Shown: positions 1-12,640, counted from the first letter of the stretch. The stretch: DNA of 64,000 bases from Lates calcarifer (GCF_001640805.2 NC_066848.1:15177116-15241115), one strand, 5' to 3'. Made by a program: numbers and translations. Notes: generated by a model not told the origin, from the sequence alone.

Positions 1-363
1 TCTGAGCCATGCTGTGTCTCAGTGAGAGGTTTCCATTGTTTGATATTTAGAAAATGGACCAAGAGAAAGTAAACACACACACACACACACGCACTCAAAC
101 ACACGGACACACATCTGGTTAATTATGAGCAGGAAACCTCACATCTGTTTGCTGTCAAAACAACAGGCATCATGGGTCCTCACAAACCAACATACTGTAT
201 ACACACTTACACACCTCTACAGGTACAAATACCACACACACACACACCACAGCTACTGTCAGTTGTAGTGGGACAGACAGGGAGAGAAATGTGTTCATGA
301 ACCCATGACGCAATAATAATGTCACCGTCTATCAACAAAACTCAACAGGCTTTGTTCTTCATG

Positions 364-398
<35 letters not shown>

Positions 399-960
399 TT
401 CTGTTTTGACAGCTTCACATACTCACTAACAGCCTGAACATACAAGAAAGCTTCGTCATGGGGGCCTCAGAGGAATACATTTTCACTAATCAGCAGCCAT
501 ATCAGGCTGGAACCTAATTTAGAGTGCCTGCATCATCTCAAAGTTGGGAAACTTCTCTTTAACCTTCAGCCTCCTCCCTTTCATCTGCGTCTGCCCTCTG
601 TGACCAAAGTAGATCTAACAGCTGAAATCAACAAGGGAACAGATGGTGTACATGATCAATCAGTTGCGAGAGAAATGCAGTCATTATCAGAGTTCAGCTC
701 TGGAGAAAATAATGGACTTCAGCCATGTTTTGAGCCGAGAAGGTGGCCACATCTGGACATTTCATGCTGATGAGGTTTCAGATGTGGGTTTTCTTGTATC
801 CCAATTGATGTGGTTTAAATTCACTGATAAATATAATATGACAAATGGACACAAATTCAAATAAAGCCATACAAAAGTTTTCTTTGACTTTCATGTATAT
901 CCCTGTTTATTTTGAAGTACTGCTGCTACCTGCTGCTACCTTGCTCTGCTGATTATAATC
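1..960. other. Left flank, no gene recognised
   Basis: AT-rich DNA rich in short CA and CACA runs, including one at 73-90 and a longer array at 366-396. A 73-codon open frame starts at 643, but it has no recognisable motif or splice context and I treat it as chance. Nothing else is identifiable. Confidence 0.6.
366..396. repeat. (AC)n microsatellite
   Basis: About 15 uninterrupted AC dinucleotides. Confidence 0.97.
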
Positions 961-1390
961 ACTAGTGCAGTGCCTGTTCAAAATGTCAGTAGGGGGTGAT
1001 TGCTTGGCCTCTGTTAATCCAGCTTGCTCTCTAGGCTGCAGAGTACGTGGTCAGTACAGCTGGAGTTTGCTGCCCTGATCCACTCTGATGGTGTCTGGGT
1101 GATGCCATACAGAGCACTGTTGCAATTGAGCTCCACCTTTCTTAAAACCCTGCCATGTGCACTGTATAAATTGTCCCGGTGCGGTTCTTCCTGTGTAGAG
1201 TTGTTCCACCTTTTTCTTCACAGCAAGTAACTTGTCAAAAATTGATGTTTGAAGCTTTCTCAGAAACTGCTCATCAAAAAACTTTACAGTCGACACTGCA
1301 TCTCCATAGGTCCTCAGCAATATACCCACACAAGTTTGAAGTCAATTGGATGAGAGGTTGTTGAGAAAATCAAAAGACAGACAGACAGAT
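961..1390 (+). repeat. Dispersed repeat family E, copy 1
   Basis: This block aligns over its full length with 35751-36190 and with the truncated copy 19481-19852. Shared landmarks in order are GTGCAGTGCC, TTCAAAATGT, GATTGCTTGG, TATAAATTGTCC, GATGTTTGAAGCT, TCCTCAGCAATA, AAGTTTGAAGTC and GTTGTTGAGAAAATC. It ends in an ACAGACAGA tail. By eye the copies are clearly related but well diverged. A complementary-strand frame of 92 codons (1051-1329) is open here, but a stop interrupts the equivalent frame in the other copies. I cannot name the family. The ACAG-type tail suggests an interspersed element, not a local duplication. Confidence 0.8.
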
Positions 1391-1940
1391 TAATACATTT
1401 AGAGTTTGAAGATCTGGGCATGATGACTGATTAGACCAAACTGGACCAGGGTACTGTGATCCAGTTGCTACCCATCATTCACATTGATAGTATTTTAAAC
1501 AATTTCCTTTTTTGTCTTTTTTACATGGATTTGAAGTGTCAGTTAACAAGGGCTCTCTTGTCTTGTTCTCTTTTCATATGCTTTCTTTATGGCCATCGAT
1601 TCATTTTTTTTAAAATCAGATTTGGGATACACAGACATAGGATAGTATGTGCAGTCACCAAAAGAAGATATGAGCAGGATTTGATAATTAAACGTGACTG
1701 TCTACAGCCTCTGTTGTAAGTTCGGGTCCATGATTTAAGTCACTGAAGGAAAAATAGGTAGAACACAAACTTTGTAATTTTAGCTAAATGACAAACTAAT
1801 CCCAGTGTGGCTGCAGATGTATTTTGTATTCTCAGAGTCAGCCAGCCACAGAGCTCAAGCACACCTAGATTCAAGCAAGATCTATTAGAATAATTTAAAA
1901 AGCACAAACAACAAATAATCAAGTTATGTCATTCAGATTA
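1391..1940. other. No feature recognised
   Basis: AT-rich sequence with short open frames only (for example 1456-1719), none with recognisable protein character. Confidence 0.6.
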
Positions 1941-2284
1941 TTAAAGCAACATTATGCAACTATTTTACCTTAAAATAACAGCTTCAAAATAATTTTGATG
2001 TTATAGGGAGAATGGTGCCTCTACCATCCACACTCTGCACACCTGTTCTTGCTCTATGTAGCTTTGGTGAATGGGTACAATCTCACACGTGATGTGTTTA
2101 ATTGAGTGATAGCAGCTTAAACTGCCAGAATTAGGCCCTGCAAGTAAAGACTTGGAAGTCAATTTTTTTTTCTGTACATGAAAACCGTTTGACCACTCAG
2201 ACTTAGAGTACAACAGAATTAACTGCTGCTTGTTGCTGCAGAGGGCACTGTTGCTCAGCAAAAAGTTACATTGTTTTGCTTTAA
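1941..2284. mobile_element. MITE-like non-autonomous DNA element
   Basis: The ends form an imperfect 20-bp terminal inverted repeat. The left end reads TTAAAGCAACATTATGCAAC. The reverse complement of the right end reads TTAAAGCAAAACAATGTAAC, about 16 of 20 matching. The interior carries landmarks I associate with an abundant percomorph repeat: CACACGTGATGTG, AAACTGCCAGAATTAGG, GCAGAGGGCACTGTTGCTC and CAGCAAAAAGTTACA. There is no coding capacity. No target duplication is clear. Family assignment is by recall; the inverted ends are directly visible. Confidence 0.75.
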
Positions 2285-4020
2285 ACAAATGTATTTATCT
2301 ATATTCACTTCCTCCCTACTCACTGCATTAAGCATTAAATCTGACTCTGCAAAATTCTCACAGATACTGTAGATATAGTAAACAGTTGATGAAAGTTTTT
2401 AGATATGGAAGTTAAGTGTCTTATGTGTAGACATAAGAAACTTTAATTTACAGTCTGATATCATACAGTTTGCATTATTTTGTTGCCAATTACGTCGCCT
2501 TTGCATTTGTATATTTTTGCAAATGATGCGTGGCATATTGTAAAATGTCCTCACTCTCGTTATTTCCCAGTGTTTTCAGCCTTTGTGATGCCTGATGCCT
2601 TTTATTTCTGTTTCTGCCCCAGCTTTCCTTTCTTCGTCCTTCTTTGTAGGTCCTAGTATTTACATAATTTACTATCCTCTGTCTTCTTTTTCACTCTCCT
2701 TCATTCACCCTTTTACTTCTCTCATAATCTTTTCCTTCATTTATTTGCTCTTGTATCCCTCCTTAATGGCTTTATCCCTCTTTCCTTGCAATATATCCCT
2801 CTCTAAGCTCCAGTATATACCTCTTTCAGTTCCTTTATTTATTCTTGTCATTCTTACACTTGTTCTGTCTTTCCAGAAACTCATTTTGTGACTCATTATT
2901 TCTAAATGGCAGCTGTCTTTCTTTGCGGCAACACATCTTCTTTACTTGCAATCAGTTTTGTGTCACTGGGAAAAATGAGAAGTCAATAATCATTAGGCTT
3001 ATGAATAGTACATGATGAAGCGTGTGTGCGTGTGTGTGTGTGTGTTTGACTGGCATCTGAGGAGAGTATGATGAAAAGGCAGCTCAGTCAGTTGAATAAT
3101 GTATGGTGTCAATGACCATTTATTTACATCAGTGATTACTGAGCAGCATGTCAGCTCCTCTTAAGTTCCTAGACTAAAAGTCATGCATTTTCCTTTAACC
3201 CATTGAACTTGATCAGTGCAGTTAACCTAAAGAAATTGCATACCCCTTTGACTTGGATTTACACCTTGGTCTCTAATGAACAGAAATATACACATAATGG
3301 TAAAACAGACACAACTAACTATTGCCAGTGATAGTGCTACCTCCAATGTCCACAATGGTTAAACGAACATGAATCTGTTAAGAAATCACATAAAAAGACA
3401 ATCCCTATCATTTAAGGTACTACCTCATAATCATCATTTATAGACATTTGATGCACTGTCCGAGAAATCCAGCTGATCGCTGCATGTAAATCCATGGTAA
3501 CAGTGCAAACAGGAACTGCCAATAGTAACTGCAGCATGGATTTCCATGCAAAATTCAAATTCACCAAAATGTAAAGAAATATAAGCTACAAAATGAGCCT
3601 GAAGATGAACCTGACTATCCCAAAAATAAGAAAAAAACAATAATACATAGAGAGAGTGAAAGAGTGAAAACTTTGAAGTCACAATTTATGATATTTCACG
3701 AAAGAAATCCACATACAGATCATTTAAGATCATTAATTCCCGTTCAGCCTGTCTACTTTAATCCAGGAGGATTTGTGATGAAGTGCTGTCATTTCTTTTT
3801 TTTACTTTTTATTTAATTATTTTGTCATATCCACTTTCCTTCCACCTGGCTCCACTACTTCTTCATGAGGTACTGATTATTGGACAAATGGCCTCTGGGC
3901 ATAGGTACATCCACAACCCCAACCCCCAACATTTATGACCTCACAATTTTATGATTTCTTTCTGCAGGGCCCATTTTGAATGGTGTCAATACCAATAGTA
4001 GAAAGTAAGAGCATTCATTC
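2285..4020. other. No gene; pyrimidine-rich block and AT-rich DNA
   Basis: It contains a pyrimidine-rich stretch (about 2595-2880), a GT microsatellite at 3022-3045 and otherwise unremarkable AT-rich sequence. The 98-codon frame at 2595-2891 is a low-complexity Ser/Phe/Leu translation of the pyrimidine tract. Confidence 0.6.
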
Positions 4021-4180
4021 TAGTACTGTACGGAATTACATATTTGCGATACCTGTATTTTAATTGAGTATTCACATTTGCTGCCCTAAACTCTACTACA
4101 TATCAGAGGCAAATATTGTACTTTTTGCTTGACTACTTTTATATGCAAGCTACAGATACTAGTCTCTTTAAGATTGAGAA
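4021..4180 (+). repeat. Percomorph dispersed repeat fragment
   Basis: Landmarks TAGTACTGTA, TTGAGTATT, CTACTACAT, ATCAGAGGCAAATATTG and TACTTTTTGCTTGACTAC match the very common fish repeat in which 'acttgagtatt' is followed by 'actccactacat..cagagg.aaatattgtacttttt'. The copy is decayed and shows no coding sequence. Class is left open; recognition is from memory of the consensus. Confidence 0.7.
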
Positions 4181-4734
4181 TACACAGAAAAAAAAACAGG
4201 ATCATCTTATAAAATAAGTGTGAAAGTTTTGTAACACTTATTTCACACAGAGGTTTTGACGTTGGGCCCACATGACCCCTCGGGCGTCTGTGCCTGTGCT
4301 CAGTAGAGCTGTTTAGTAATCCATCCAAGACATCATCTGGCAGACTTCAGGAAACAGGTCTAAACTTGATGCATTCAGATGGAAATTGTTACATGACCAG
4401 TGGCTATAGGCAGTGTTTCTTTGAACTGAGAAAAAGTCTGACCACTTGCTCAAAATACAACCAGATATCACATCTATTTCTGCTACTGTGGATGTTGAAA
4501 TTGGTCTTTCTGTCTCTTCGACTGTACAATATATTTCACCCTGTATTACTGCTGAGTATCGCCTCTTCTAGAAAGAAGCACTCCGCAAAATCATTGATTT
4601 TTGTTTTCTGTTTCTGTTTTCTGTTTGTTTTCTGCTAAAGTATCTTGTAATGATTTAAAATATGTGCATTTTTTTGAAAGTGCATGTATAAATATGCATA
4701 TCATCCTGGTTTGAAACTGCATATAGCTTGAATA
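4181..4734. other. Last unique DNA before the duplicated interval
   Basis: No gene or repeat recognised. The sequence ends with the T-rich run near 4600-4680 just before the base at which copy B's contig begins (homologous position 4735). Confidence 0.6.
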
Positions 4735-5859
4735 ATGAGTGTGAGAGATACTGTATAATCAAATAGAGAGACAAAATGTCAGTGTCTGTCAAATCCTCCC
4801 TCCTGGCTGATCCAGAATTAATCACCGCTTTGATCCAACTTCTAACAAACCTACACACACAGACATTACACTCTTTTAAAGGTTCTGTATGAAGAAATAC
4901 AAAAACCCTTGTTATTACTGACACCTGTGGCTGTTAAGTGAACTGCAGGCTTGCTCTTTTACTCACGTTTGCACACATATTCAAACTCCGTAAGCAGGCA
5001 GGCATGAGCATCCATTAACTTCTTACTGACCCCGTCAGTCTCTTTACCAGGCCTCACCCTGTGCATGCTGGGGTGCAAGAGTCACAGTCCAACCTTAACG
5101 ATAACATTACTGAGGAAACAAGGAATAGTTAGCCAAGTAGCTGTAACTTACTTTCACTGATCCTGTGTTGGTTTGTTAGTAAATGAAGTGAGCTTTTAGA
5201 TTTACCAGCCAGATCAGCCCCTGGAGTATCAGCAGATGTTATCCACTCAACACAGTGGTTTGCTATCAATCTGTCCACGTTAGCAGGCAAGCTAATGACA
5301 AATTGCCAACAAATTTCACAGGCTTTACAGTAATGTTAGCTCACGTCTAATAGAAAGAGAGCCAGTAGGTTATGATCCCCAAAGCTGAACAAAGTTCCCT
5401 TCATAAATCAAATAAGTGAAATGCCCTGCTGATATTGACCATAGTTTTCCCCAGCGTCACTCCAATTCACATTTGGCCAAACAGGCTTCATGAAGATTTC
5501 TGTTGTTTGTTCTTGTGTGGAAATTGTGTTGGAGTATTTCTTGTGCTGGGGGCCAGTCATTTCATGCGCAGAAGAGAGACTTTTATTGTGGCAAGGCACT
5601 CAGGAGGGGTGTTAGAGGCAATGGAGAAAGCTGGGAATTAATCTAATCTAATTAATCTAATTTTTAAAGCTGCATTACAATCTTTTCATGTATTGGTAAT
5701 AAAAAAGGTAATTATTACATATAAATTGCTTCAAATTCTCATACAGTAAAGTAAATTTAGGTGCTTGTAAGACACACACACAAGTAGACACACCTCCTAC
5801 ACACCTATTTTGAGTATCTGAAATGCCTCATGAGATACTTAACAGTGGTACTTTCTTCT

Positions 5860-6075
5860 GCCCATCCTCATTTTCTCCCCTCCCTTCATCCTTCAAAGTT
5901 CCTCACCTTTCATTTTCTCCTGCTTTCTTATGTACCATCCTTTTATCTTCCTCTCCTCACCATCCTTCCTTAATTTCTGTCTTTCATCCATCCCTCTCTG
6001 CATTCCTCCCCCTCTTCTTATTCTATCGGTGCTTTCATTCCTCCCTCCCCTCTCCTCTCCTTTCCTTTGTGGTTT
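5860..6075 (+). repeat. Polypyrimidine tract
   Basis: A long run of mixed C and T with few purines, built of degenerate CCTTC/CCTCC units. Its translations are Ser/Pro/Phe-rich and not credible proteins. Copy B (about 21975-22190) differs by one- and two-base deletions, which also argues against coding. Confidence 0.9.
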
Positions 6076-6149
6076 GTTCCATTCATTGTTATTCTGCACA
6101 CCACCAACTGCAAGGCAGGTAATCTGATGGACAAAATGGTCGCCATACT

Positions 6150-6401
6150 GTGTGTACGTATGTGCACGTGTGTATCTGTCTCCACATGTGTGGAAATGCC
6201 CGTATGTGTGTGCATGGAACTGTGTTGGTGTCTCTGTGTGTAGGGGTGTGTGTATGCGTGTGTTTTTTTAAGTGTGTGCCTATGTTGGTGTATGTGTGTG
6301 TTGATGTGGCACTGAATGGCTGCAACAACGCAATTCTTCTTCTGTCACTGGAGTCCATTAAGTCTCCACCTTCTATACCTACAGTCCGTGTGTTTTTTAT
6401 T

Positions 6402-6445
<44 letters not shown>

Positions 6446-6600
6446 CAAATGCACTTTACCAGTGCACAGGTAGGAGGGCACTTGGGCTGAAGGATGCATT
6501 TGTTTGTTTGCTGGTGCATGTGTGCAAATGTACTAAGACAGGTGGTGTGTGTGTGTGTGTGTGTGTGTGGTCCTTCCTGTGCACTGAGGTGTGGTTTATG
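6150..6600 (+). repeat. GT-rich stretch with two (GT)n arrays
   Basis: Degenerate GTGTGT DNA surrounds perfect arrays at about 6404-6438 and 6545-6570. In copy B the first array is interrupted (…GTGTGGTGTG…) and the second is shorter. Cys/Val and His/Thr frames across it are artefacts of the dinucleotide. Confidence 0.95.
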
Positions 6601-6824
6601 AACTGACAAGTACTTTTCGGACAGAGTTTGGAACCCTCTGTTCCTTTCAGAATCACTCTCTGCACAAACAACATGAAGGTTTTTTTCAAGTAATAACCAG
6701 AAAGATGCTCTGACAATGACAACATGTGTAAAGATCCATGTCAGGCCATATGTTTATTGAAAAGTTATTCACAATTAGCCACCAGTATTTTGAGGCAGAG
6801 GGAGATTTGCCTCCACAGAGTATA

Positions 6825-6890
6825 GAAACCCACTTGGTTAGGTTTAGGGAAAGATGATGACTCTCTTTACCTTTACTGTTCATTCTGAAA
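6825..6890 (+). repeat. Fragment of GTTAGGTTTAGGGAAAGA repeat family
   Basis: It contains CTTGGTTAGGTTTAGGGA followed by AAGATGATGACTC. The same phrase recurs in related forms at about 10920-10980 and in the foldback element at 36461-36560. I associate it with widespread teleost repeats; this is not telomeric DNA, because the hexamer is not iterated. Confidence 0.55.
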
Positions 6891-8551
6891 CATGCTACAT
6901 CTGGAACTGGCAACGTTTTAGCATTAAACTGACACTGCTAATGCAGAGTAGCTTTATCTCAGAATAATAGAATACATGGAGGCATCTTTCCAACTGTTCA
7001 GCTTTATCAGAAAATGTGTAAATACAACCAGGAAGGCTTCAAAGTTACTAAGTTAGTTACACCACAGATGACACGTGCCTCCTCAAATATGTCAATACAT
7101 GTCAGGGCTACAGTGGCTATGGGAAGACCACATGGGGATGTGTGATTGGTCAGCTTGGGCTGCTTATATTCTTTTCCTACAATGCTCTGATTCCACTTGA
7201 GATTGTGGATAGTGACACAACACAAAGTGTGTGCAGCATTTAGCAAAGCCACCTCCACTGCCACAAATGCAGCAACATAAATATGGCGACTGAGTGCAAT
7301 ACCTCCAAGTTCCTGGACCTGATCACGATCACAATATTAATGAGAGAGATCAGATTCTGAATTACATCAAAAACCACATGGTATCCATGGCAACCCTTTG
7401 TGTTGATGGCTGGATATGAATCATTCGAGATGGCAAGTGTAAATGGGGCAAAGCTTTAGTTGGAGTTGATAATAAATATTTATGGATGTTGTACATTGTT
7501 GTCTTAAAGCTTGGTTTGGCTCAGATAATGTGCCAACCTGTTGTACTGGATGCAGGACCTTTCTTTATTCATCCCCCCCGCGCTGTAATATTACATATGT
7601 TCTTTAACACGGAATGGTTTGATGTCCACTGACCCCTTCACTCACATATACACAACAACTTCAAATGTCTGTTTGGATAAATATTAAATTATTCATATAT
7701 GCTAATATGTGCTAATATCCAAGTGGTTGAGACATCTTCACTCTACATGTGTTGTGCATAACTAATATTCTTGAACTGCATCATTATCAAATCAAGTGAG
7801 GCTGTTTTTGTACAAGCCAGTGGGAATATCTACTGAATGTTCAGCTGTTGTCGTTGTTATCATTGGCAAAGGGAATAAAAGTTCCAATTAGCAGAAATCA
7901 ATTTGTTTAAACCACAGTGTCTGACAGGACATCAACGGTTTTAATTCCAAACAAACACAGCTTCAGCCAGAGAGTGACACTAATCAGTGAAACCACCTGG
8001 TGTAGTACCACACCTTTAGCATTAAAGCTATCCCACTCTCAGGTAGGAAACTTATGTCAGCAATTTTATTCACAAGTTTGTTGTTGTTGTTTGGTTCTTG
8101 TAGCTCTGAATTAGCCTATTAGTGTCTGATTTGCTGCTCTGTTTTCTTGTACTCCGTAAGAAAAGCAAACTAGTTTCAGCAACAACATTGGTATTCATAT
8201 ATGTAAAACCATTTCATCTTCCATAATGGCTGTCTCATTTTACCTCATAATATGTCACATCATAATGTATAAAAATAAGTGTGTGACCTGGGGCTTTCTA
8301 CTGTATGTACACTGCTTCATCAGCAATTTCAGAGCTTTAGCCCTTCTCCTTTGGTAGCAAATTAAAGTAGATTTGTGGGACCTTTGAGGCTTCGCCTGCC
8401 TGCAGAGTTAGACATGTGGTGTTTCTGTGCAGATATGCAGAGAGGTTGTGGAATAAAAACATGCATATTGAAGTATAGAGACTTATCAGTAAGCAGGTTT
8501 AATCTTGCAAACAGAAATACAGAGTTGCACCTTGCATTATTGAGGAGTAGC

Positions 8552-8589
8552 TGATATAATTTGTCTGCTTTCCCTGACAAATTATATCA
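8552..8589. repeat. Perfect inverted repeat, copy A only
   Basis: Arms TGATATAATTTGTC (8552-8565) and GACAAATTATATCA (8576-8589) flank a 10-nt loop. Copy B has the right arm intact (24689-24702) but an unrelated 13-nt sequence (24669-24681) where copy A has 17 nt carrying the left arm. The inverted repeat is therefore polymorphic between the two copies. Confidence 0.93.
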
Positions 8590-9836
8590 CTGATAACAGC
8601 TGTAAGAGGCCACAGCTGCACTGAATTAAGGGAAAATGCCCCTTCAAGTGATTTGATGTTACCATGCATGTAAACCCCAAGACTGATGTAAATAAACACT
8701 ACTACTTACTTACTAAACAGTAAATGCATTTGACCCCCACTGATCAGAATTACACTGAATATGGCATGGATCAATAAGAATGATAAAGGTAAACTCAGAA
8801 GCTGCATTCAGACTAACTATTCTTGCATGGACAATGCAGCAGCGTGATTTATTTGAAAGTAATGGGATGGGGAAAAAATTGCAGTGTCATACTGCAAAAA
8901 AGTTGAACCTCAGCTTTTTCTGCAATATGTCATCTTCTGACAAGACTCAGTAGTAATAGAGTAGTAGACTGCAGTACCAATCAACGAGACATGAGAGCAC
9001 ACAGTCCAGGCAGATTACTTTGTAACGTGAACACTATAGTTCTACATTTTACCTGGCAGTTGTGATGAAAAATAAAATAAGCTGCACTGCACTGCTGCAC
9101 TGTATATTTTCCTGTCTCAGAGTATTATAAACCACTGTGCAATGTTTTGGCATCTGTTAAGCCTCCAAGCTGGACTTCCCAGATTGTACTTCATGTCTCA
9201 TTGGAACCTGAAACAACACGCCCATGCATTATAGCCCCCTTGTGTTATTTTAATTCAAGACTGTTTTCAGTCTGCAACAAAACCTAAAAACTACAGGAGG
9301 GTCAGAGGGATGTCAATCATGCCATCTGTACACGCCCACACAAAGGAGGTCTAATCAGGCTCAAGTGAAAACACCTGCGTAGGTGGACCTGAGCCTTTAC
9401 ATTTGATTTTCAGCATGTTTTCCAATCAAGTCAGCAATCTGGTTACAGTGACATTAGTGGCTTAATTAAACTTGTACAATTTGGTGACTGACTGAGTTTC
9501 TGCAGATTTGTCCTGTTTACTTAAAAATTCTGGTGTGAAAATGAGCAGGGTACTCAGGTCAGATAATTAGACCACTGCCACCCTTTTGGTGCAAACTTAC
9601 ATTGACAGCTCAGTACACATGAATGTTATGTTACATTATAATTTCTGGTTTGTGTAGTCTTAAACATTAAATAAGTTCATCTTTCAGGGTTGTAATTGTG
9701 TGACTGGATGGTGCAGTTTTGTGTATAGACTGAGAAAACATCAGCTTCTGTCATGTTTCATTGTTTTTTCCCTGATCAGAATCTTCCCTTGGTTCTCTCC
9801 TGTTTAAGCAAACATAAAGTTATATTAATACAGTAT

Positions 9837-9841
<5 letters not shown>

Positions 9842-9868
<27 letters not shown>
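9842..9868 (+). repeat. Poly(A) run, length-polymorphic
   Basis: 27 As here against 15 at the equivalent place in copy B (25956-25970). Just downstream, copy B also lacks 6 bp within CCTTCCCTTGGACACACAG. Confidence 0.9.
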
Positions 9869-10689
9869 CTCAGTAGAGACAGGGGTGAGTAACCTTCCCT
9901 TGGACACACAGACACACAGCTCCTGTTTCCTCAGTAAAATATGAGGACATGGTGACTTTGTCTGGATATGAGGACAAAGTGTGTGTGGGTGGGGAAGGAC
10001 CATGCACACACAAACATGTACACAAACACAAACTAACTGTCTGAATGAATGCATTTACACACGTGCACAAACAAACAAACAAATGCCTCCTTCAGTCCAG
10101 GTGCCCTCTTACCTGAGCTAAAGTAAAGTCCTTTTGTCAGAAAAAAATGACTCACACAAACACACAGATTTCCTACCAGTGACAGTGCTTGAACCTTAGA
10201 AGAGTTGTGTCTGCTTTGTGTCTGTTCTTGTTTATCTGATATGACAAACAGTCAGATGACAGTTACATGGCTGCGGACATAATCAAAAGATAAACAGTGT
10301 GTTCCTTGTGTGAGAGTTTGTGTGTGTGTTTGTATGTTATGTTTGTGTGTGAATCTGTTTACGCCTGCAGCCACTCAGTCCTCCTTGTGCATGTGTGTGT
10401 GGTTTGTGTGACTCTTTCCCTGAGCATTAATAAATGACCATGTACTTGTAGCATATTATATGAATGTGGATCATGAGCTGCATTTGTAATTTTTTTCCAT
10501 ATATACTGTTGCTATCTTAGAACCAAAGTGCCAAAGTGAAGTTGAACAAAATGTATTATTCCAGTATTTAGTCATGTGATACACAAAACATCTGTGACGG
10601 ATGTTTGCTGTAATGATCTATCCCTGATGATACTGCATAAAGCTAAAGCTGAGCTTAGTCTGACATCTGCTAATTTTATTTTAAGTTAG

Positions 10690-11096
10690 CTCTGAGTGGC
10701 CACAGTTGAAGCCAAGTTGAGAAGATTAATCCACGACCATACAGATCGCCATAGGAGCATTCTAACGTGCCAGAGCTTTGTTGTCATAGTAACAATAATA
10801 ATCACACAGTTAACGAAGAATGGTCTCGTACCTGAGATTCGTCGTCATAATAACTATAATAAACACGTTATCAACGTTACGGAACAGTCTCTCTTCGGAG
10901 AGGTTTAGGCAGAAAATCTACTTGGTTAGGTTAAGTATAAAAGGTAAGAAGTTAGGTTTAGGAAAAGCGTGGACTTCTTTGCTCTTCATACTACGTCGTC
11001 TACTCAGTAGATGTCAGAATTATTACGGCCACTAGATGTCAGTTAACAAGAAGACATTACTGTGGGCCGTTGCTGGGGAGCTGCTGCACAAGCAAC
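10690..11096 (+). repeat. CpG-containing percomorph dispersed repeat (copy A)
   Basis: An island of CpG sites in AT-rich DNA, with landmarks CATTCTAACGTGCC, CGTTACGGAACAG, TTCGGAGAGGTTTAGGC, CTACTTGGTTAGG, AAGCGTGGACTTC, GTAGATGTCAGAATTA and ACGGCCACTAGATGTCAG. The phrase 'gagaggtttaggca..a.ctacttggttagg' is one I recognise from abundant percomorph repeats. The retained CpGs suggest a fairly recent insertion compared with the Tc1 relic nearby. Short open frames (10696-10908, 10820-11035) resemble no known protein. Exact ends are uncertain. Equivalent in copy B: 26788-27194. Confidence 0.6.
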
Positions 11097-12180
11097 TTTT
11101 TTTTCACAAGAGGATAGTCTCAATTATTCAGACAAATGGAGATTACAGCAGGTGACTCCAAGAGAGCTTCTTTGAAGGCACTGTAGCTGTGTGAAGTTGT
11201 GTTTGAAAAACAGAGCTTCAAATCCAAGATTGTCCTCCCAAGAAAACCAACATCATCAGCTGTTTAGGCAAATACATAAACATTTATTTGTCTGTCTGGA
11301 GCTAAGGAGGAAACAGTGAGTGAGACAATTCAGGGCAAGGCTTTTAAAGCCTTTACTGCCCTGTAGACATGATGCAGTAAATAAAGTCCCAGTAGGACTG
11401 GAACCACTAATCCCAGCAGCTTTGGTGGCTTTCTCCACCTGTCTGCTCAGAGTGTGGAGGAAGTGAGTGAAGAGGAGGAGTGATGGGGTCAGTGAACCAT
11501 CTGTAACTACATGCAGTACTTTAGAACATGTCAGAAAGTGTCTCAGCAACTCCATCAATCCAAAGTGTGTGTGCATGTGTGCGTGTGTGTGTATGTGGAT
11601 AGGGAAACATAGTGATTTTAACTGAAAAGGTTATTGAGCTCTTTACTTGCAAATCTATGTGTGTTCTTGCTTTTACCTAAGCATGTATGTGTGAATGTTG
11701 ACTTGTTTTTGAGATTGTGTGCGTTTGTGTGTGTGTTTGTGTGTGTTCTTAGTTAAGGTTGTAGGCCAGTGAATGGGAAGATGGATTATTGATCTTCAAC
11801 TCCCACAAAGCGGAGAAAAAGCAACCAAAAGCTCCATCTTCATTCAGCCTGAACACACACACACACACACACACATGCACACACATGCGCACTCATCACT
11901 CAACACAAGAGGTACAGATTCAAGTCAGTCCAGCAGACTTGTAGCTTCTCTGGCTCAACATGCTGTCAACATGTCTGTAAGTTGTGATGATTTGTGAAAT
12001 GATGTATGAAAGTGAGAAGGATGGCGAACAGAGGAGATGGATGTCAAAAGAAATGTTCTCATTGGCAGAAATTAAAAAAAAAAAAAAACAGCACTCAGTC
12101 TAATATTCATCTTCATCAGCAAACATAAGACTCATTTGGAACTCTTGATTGGCTGTTTCTTGGGGGATCCTTTATGGAGA
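11097..12180. other. No gene; GT/CA-rich segments
   Basis: It holds the copy-A side of the 142-bp length polymorphism (about 11330) and GT-rich DNA at 11565-11595 and 11715-11745. An (AC)n array lies at 11853-11875 and is longer in copy B. No coding region is recognised. Confidence 0.55.
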
Positions 12181-12189
12181 TGATTAAAT

Positions 12190-12640
12190 ACAGAATTTCA
12201 CTGCCCTCCATACCTCTTCATCCGTCTTTCACTACCTGTCTCATTACTTCTCCCTCTTGCCTCGGCTCATACCTTTCTCATATTCCCTACTTCCAGAAAC
12301 AGCAACTCTGCAATTTCATTTCGCTTGTGGCCACCCTCCACGTCCATCCCTCCCCGTCTGCAGCCCTGCATGAATTCATTTTTGTGTTTCAATCTCTCAC
12401 TTTTGATTAGTCCCCCCCCCCAGTTTATATTATCTCTTTATGCTTTGCTTAAAGCTTTGCTTTTTTGCCTTTCCTGCCTATCTTTCCCTTTGCATTCACG
12501 CTTTCTTCCTGCTGTCAAACAGTCTTTTCACCCTTTCCTCCTTCAGGCATTCCCTTCATCCCTTCATACCATCCTCCTTCATTTTCTTTAGGCAGGTATC
12601 CACTCTTTCTCATCCATTTCTCACTCCACTTCCTTGATAC
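12190..12640 (+). repeat. Long polypyrimidine tract
   Basis: About 450 bp dominated by C and T, including a poly(C) run near 12412-12421. Four overlapping frames give Ser/Phe/Leu/Pro-rich translations, the signature of low-complexity DNA. Copy B equivalent is about 28448-28898 with only a few substitutions. Confidence 0.88.

Noticed and set aside
5823..6725. Several overlapping 65-107 codon frames on both strands
   Set aside because: They are translations of the polypyrimidine tract and GT/CA arrays. Indels between copies A and B change their lengths and frames, which argues against coding.
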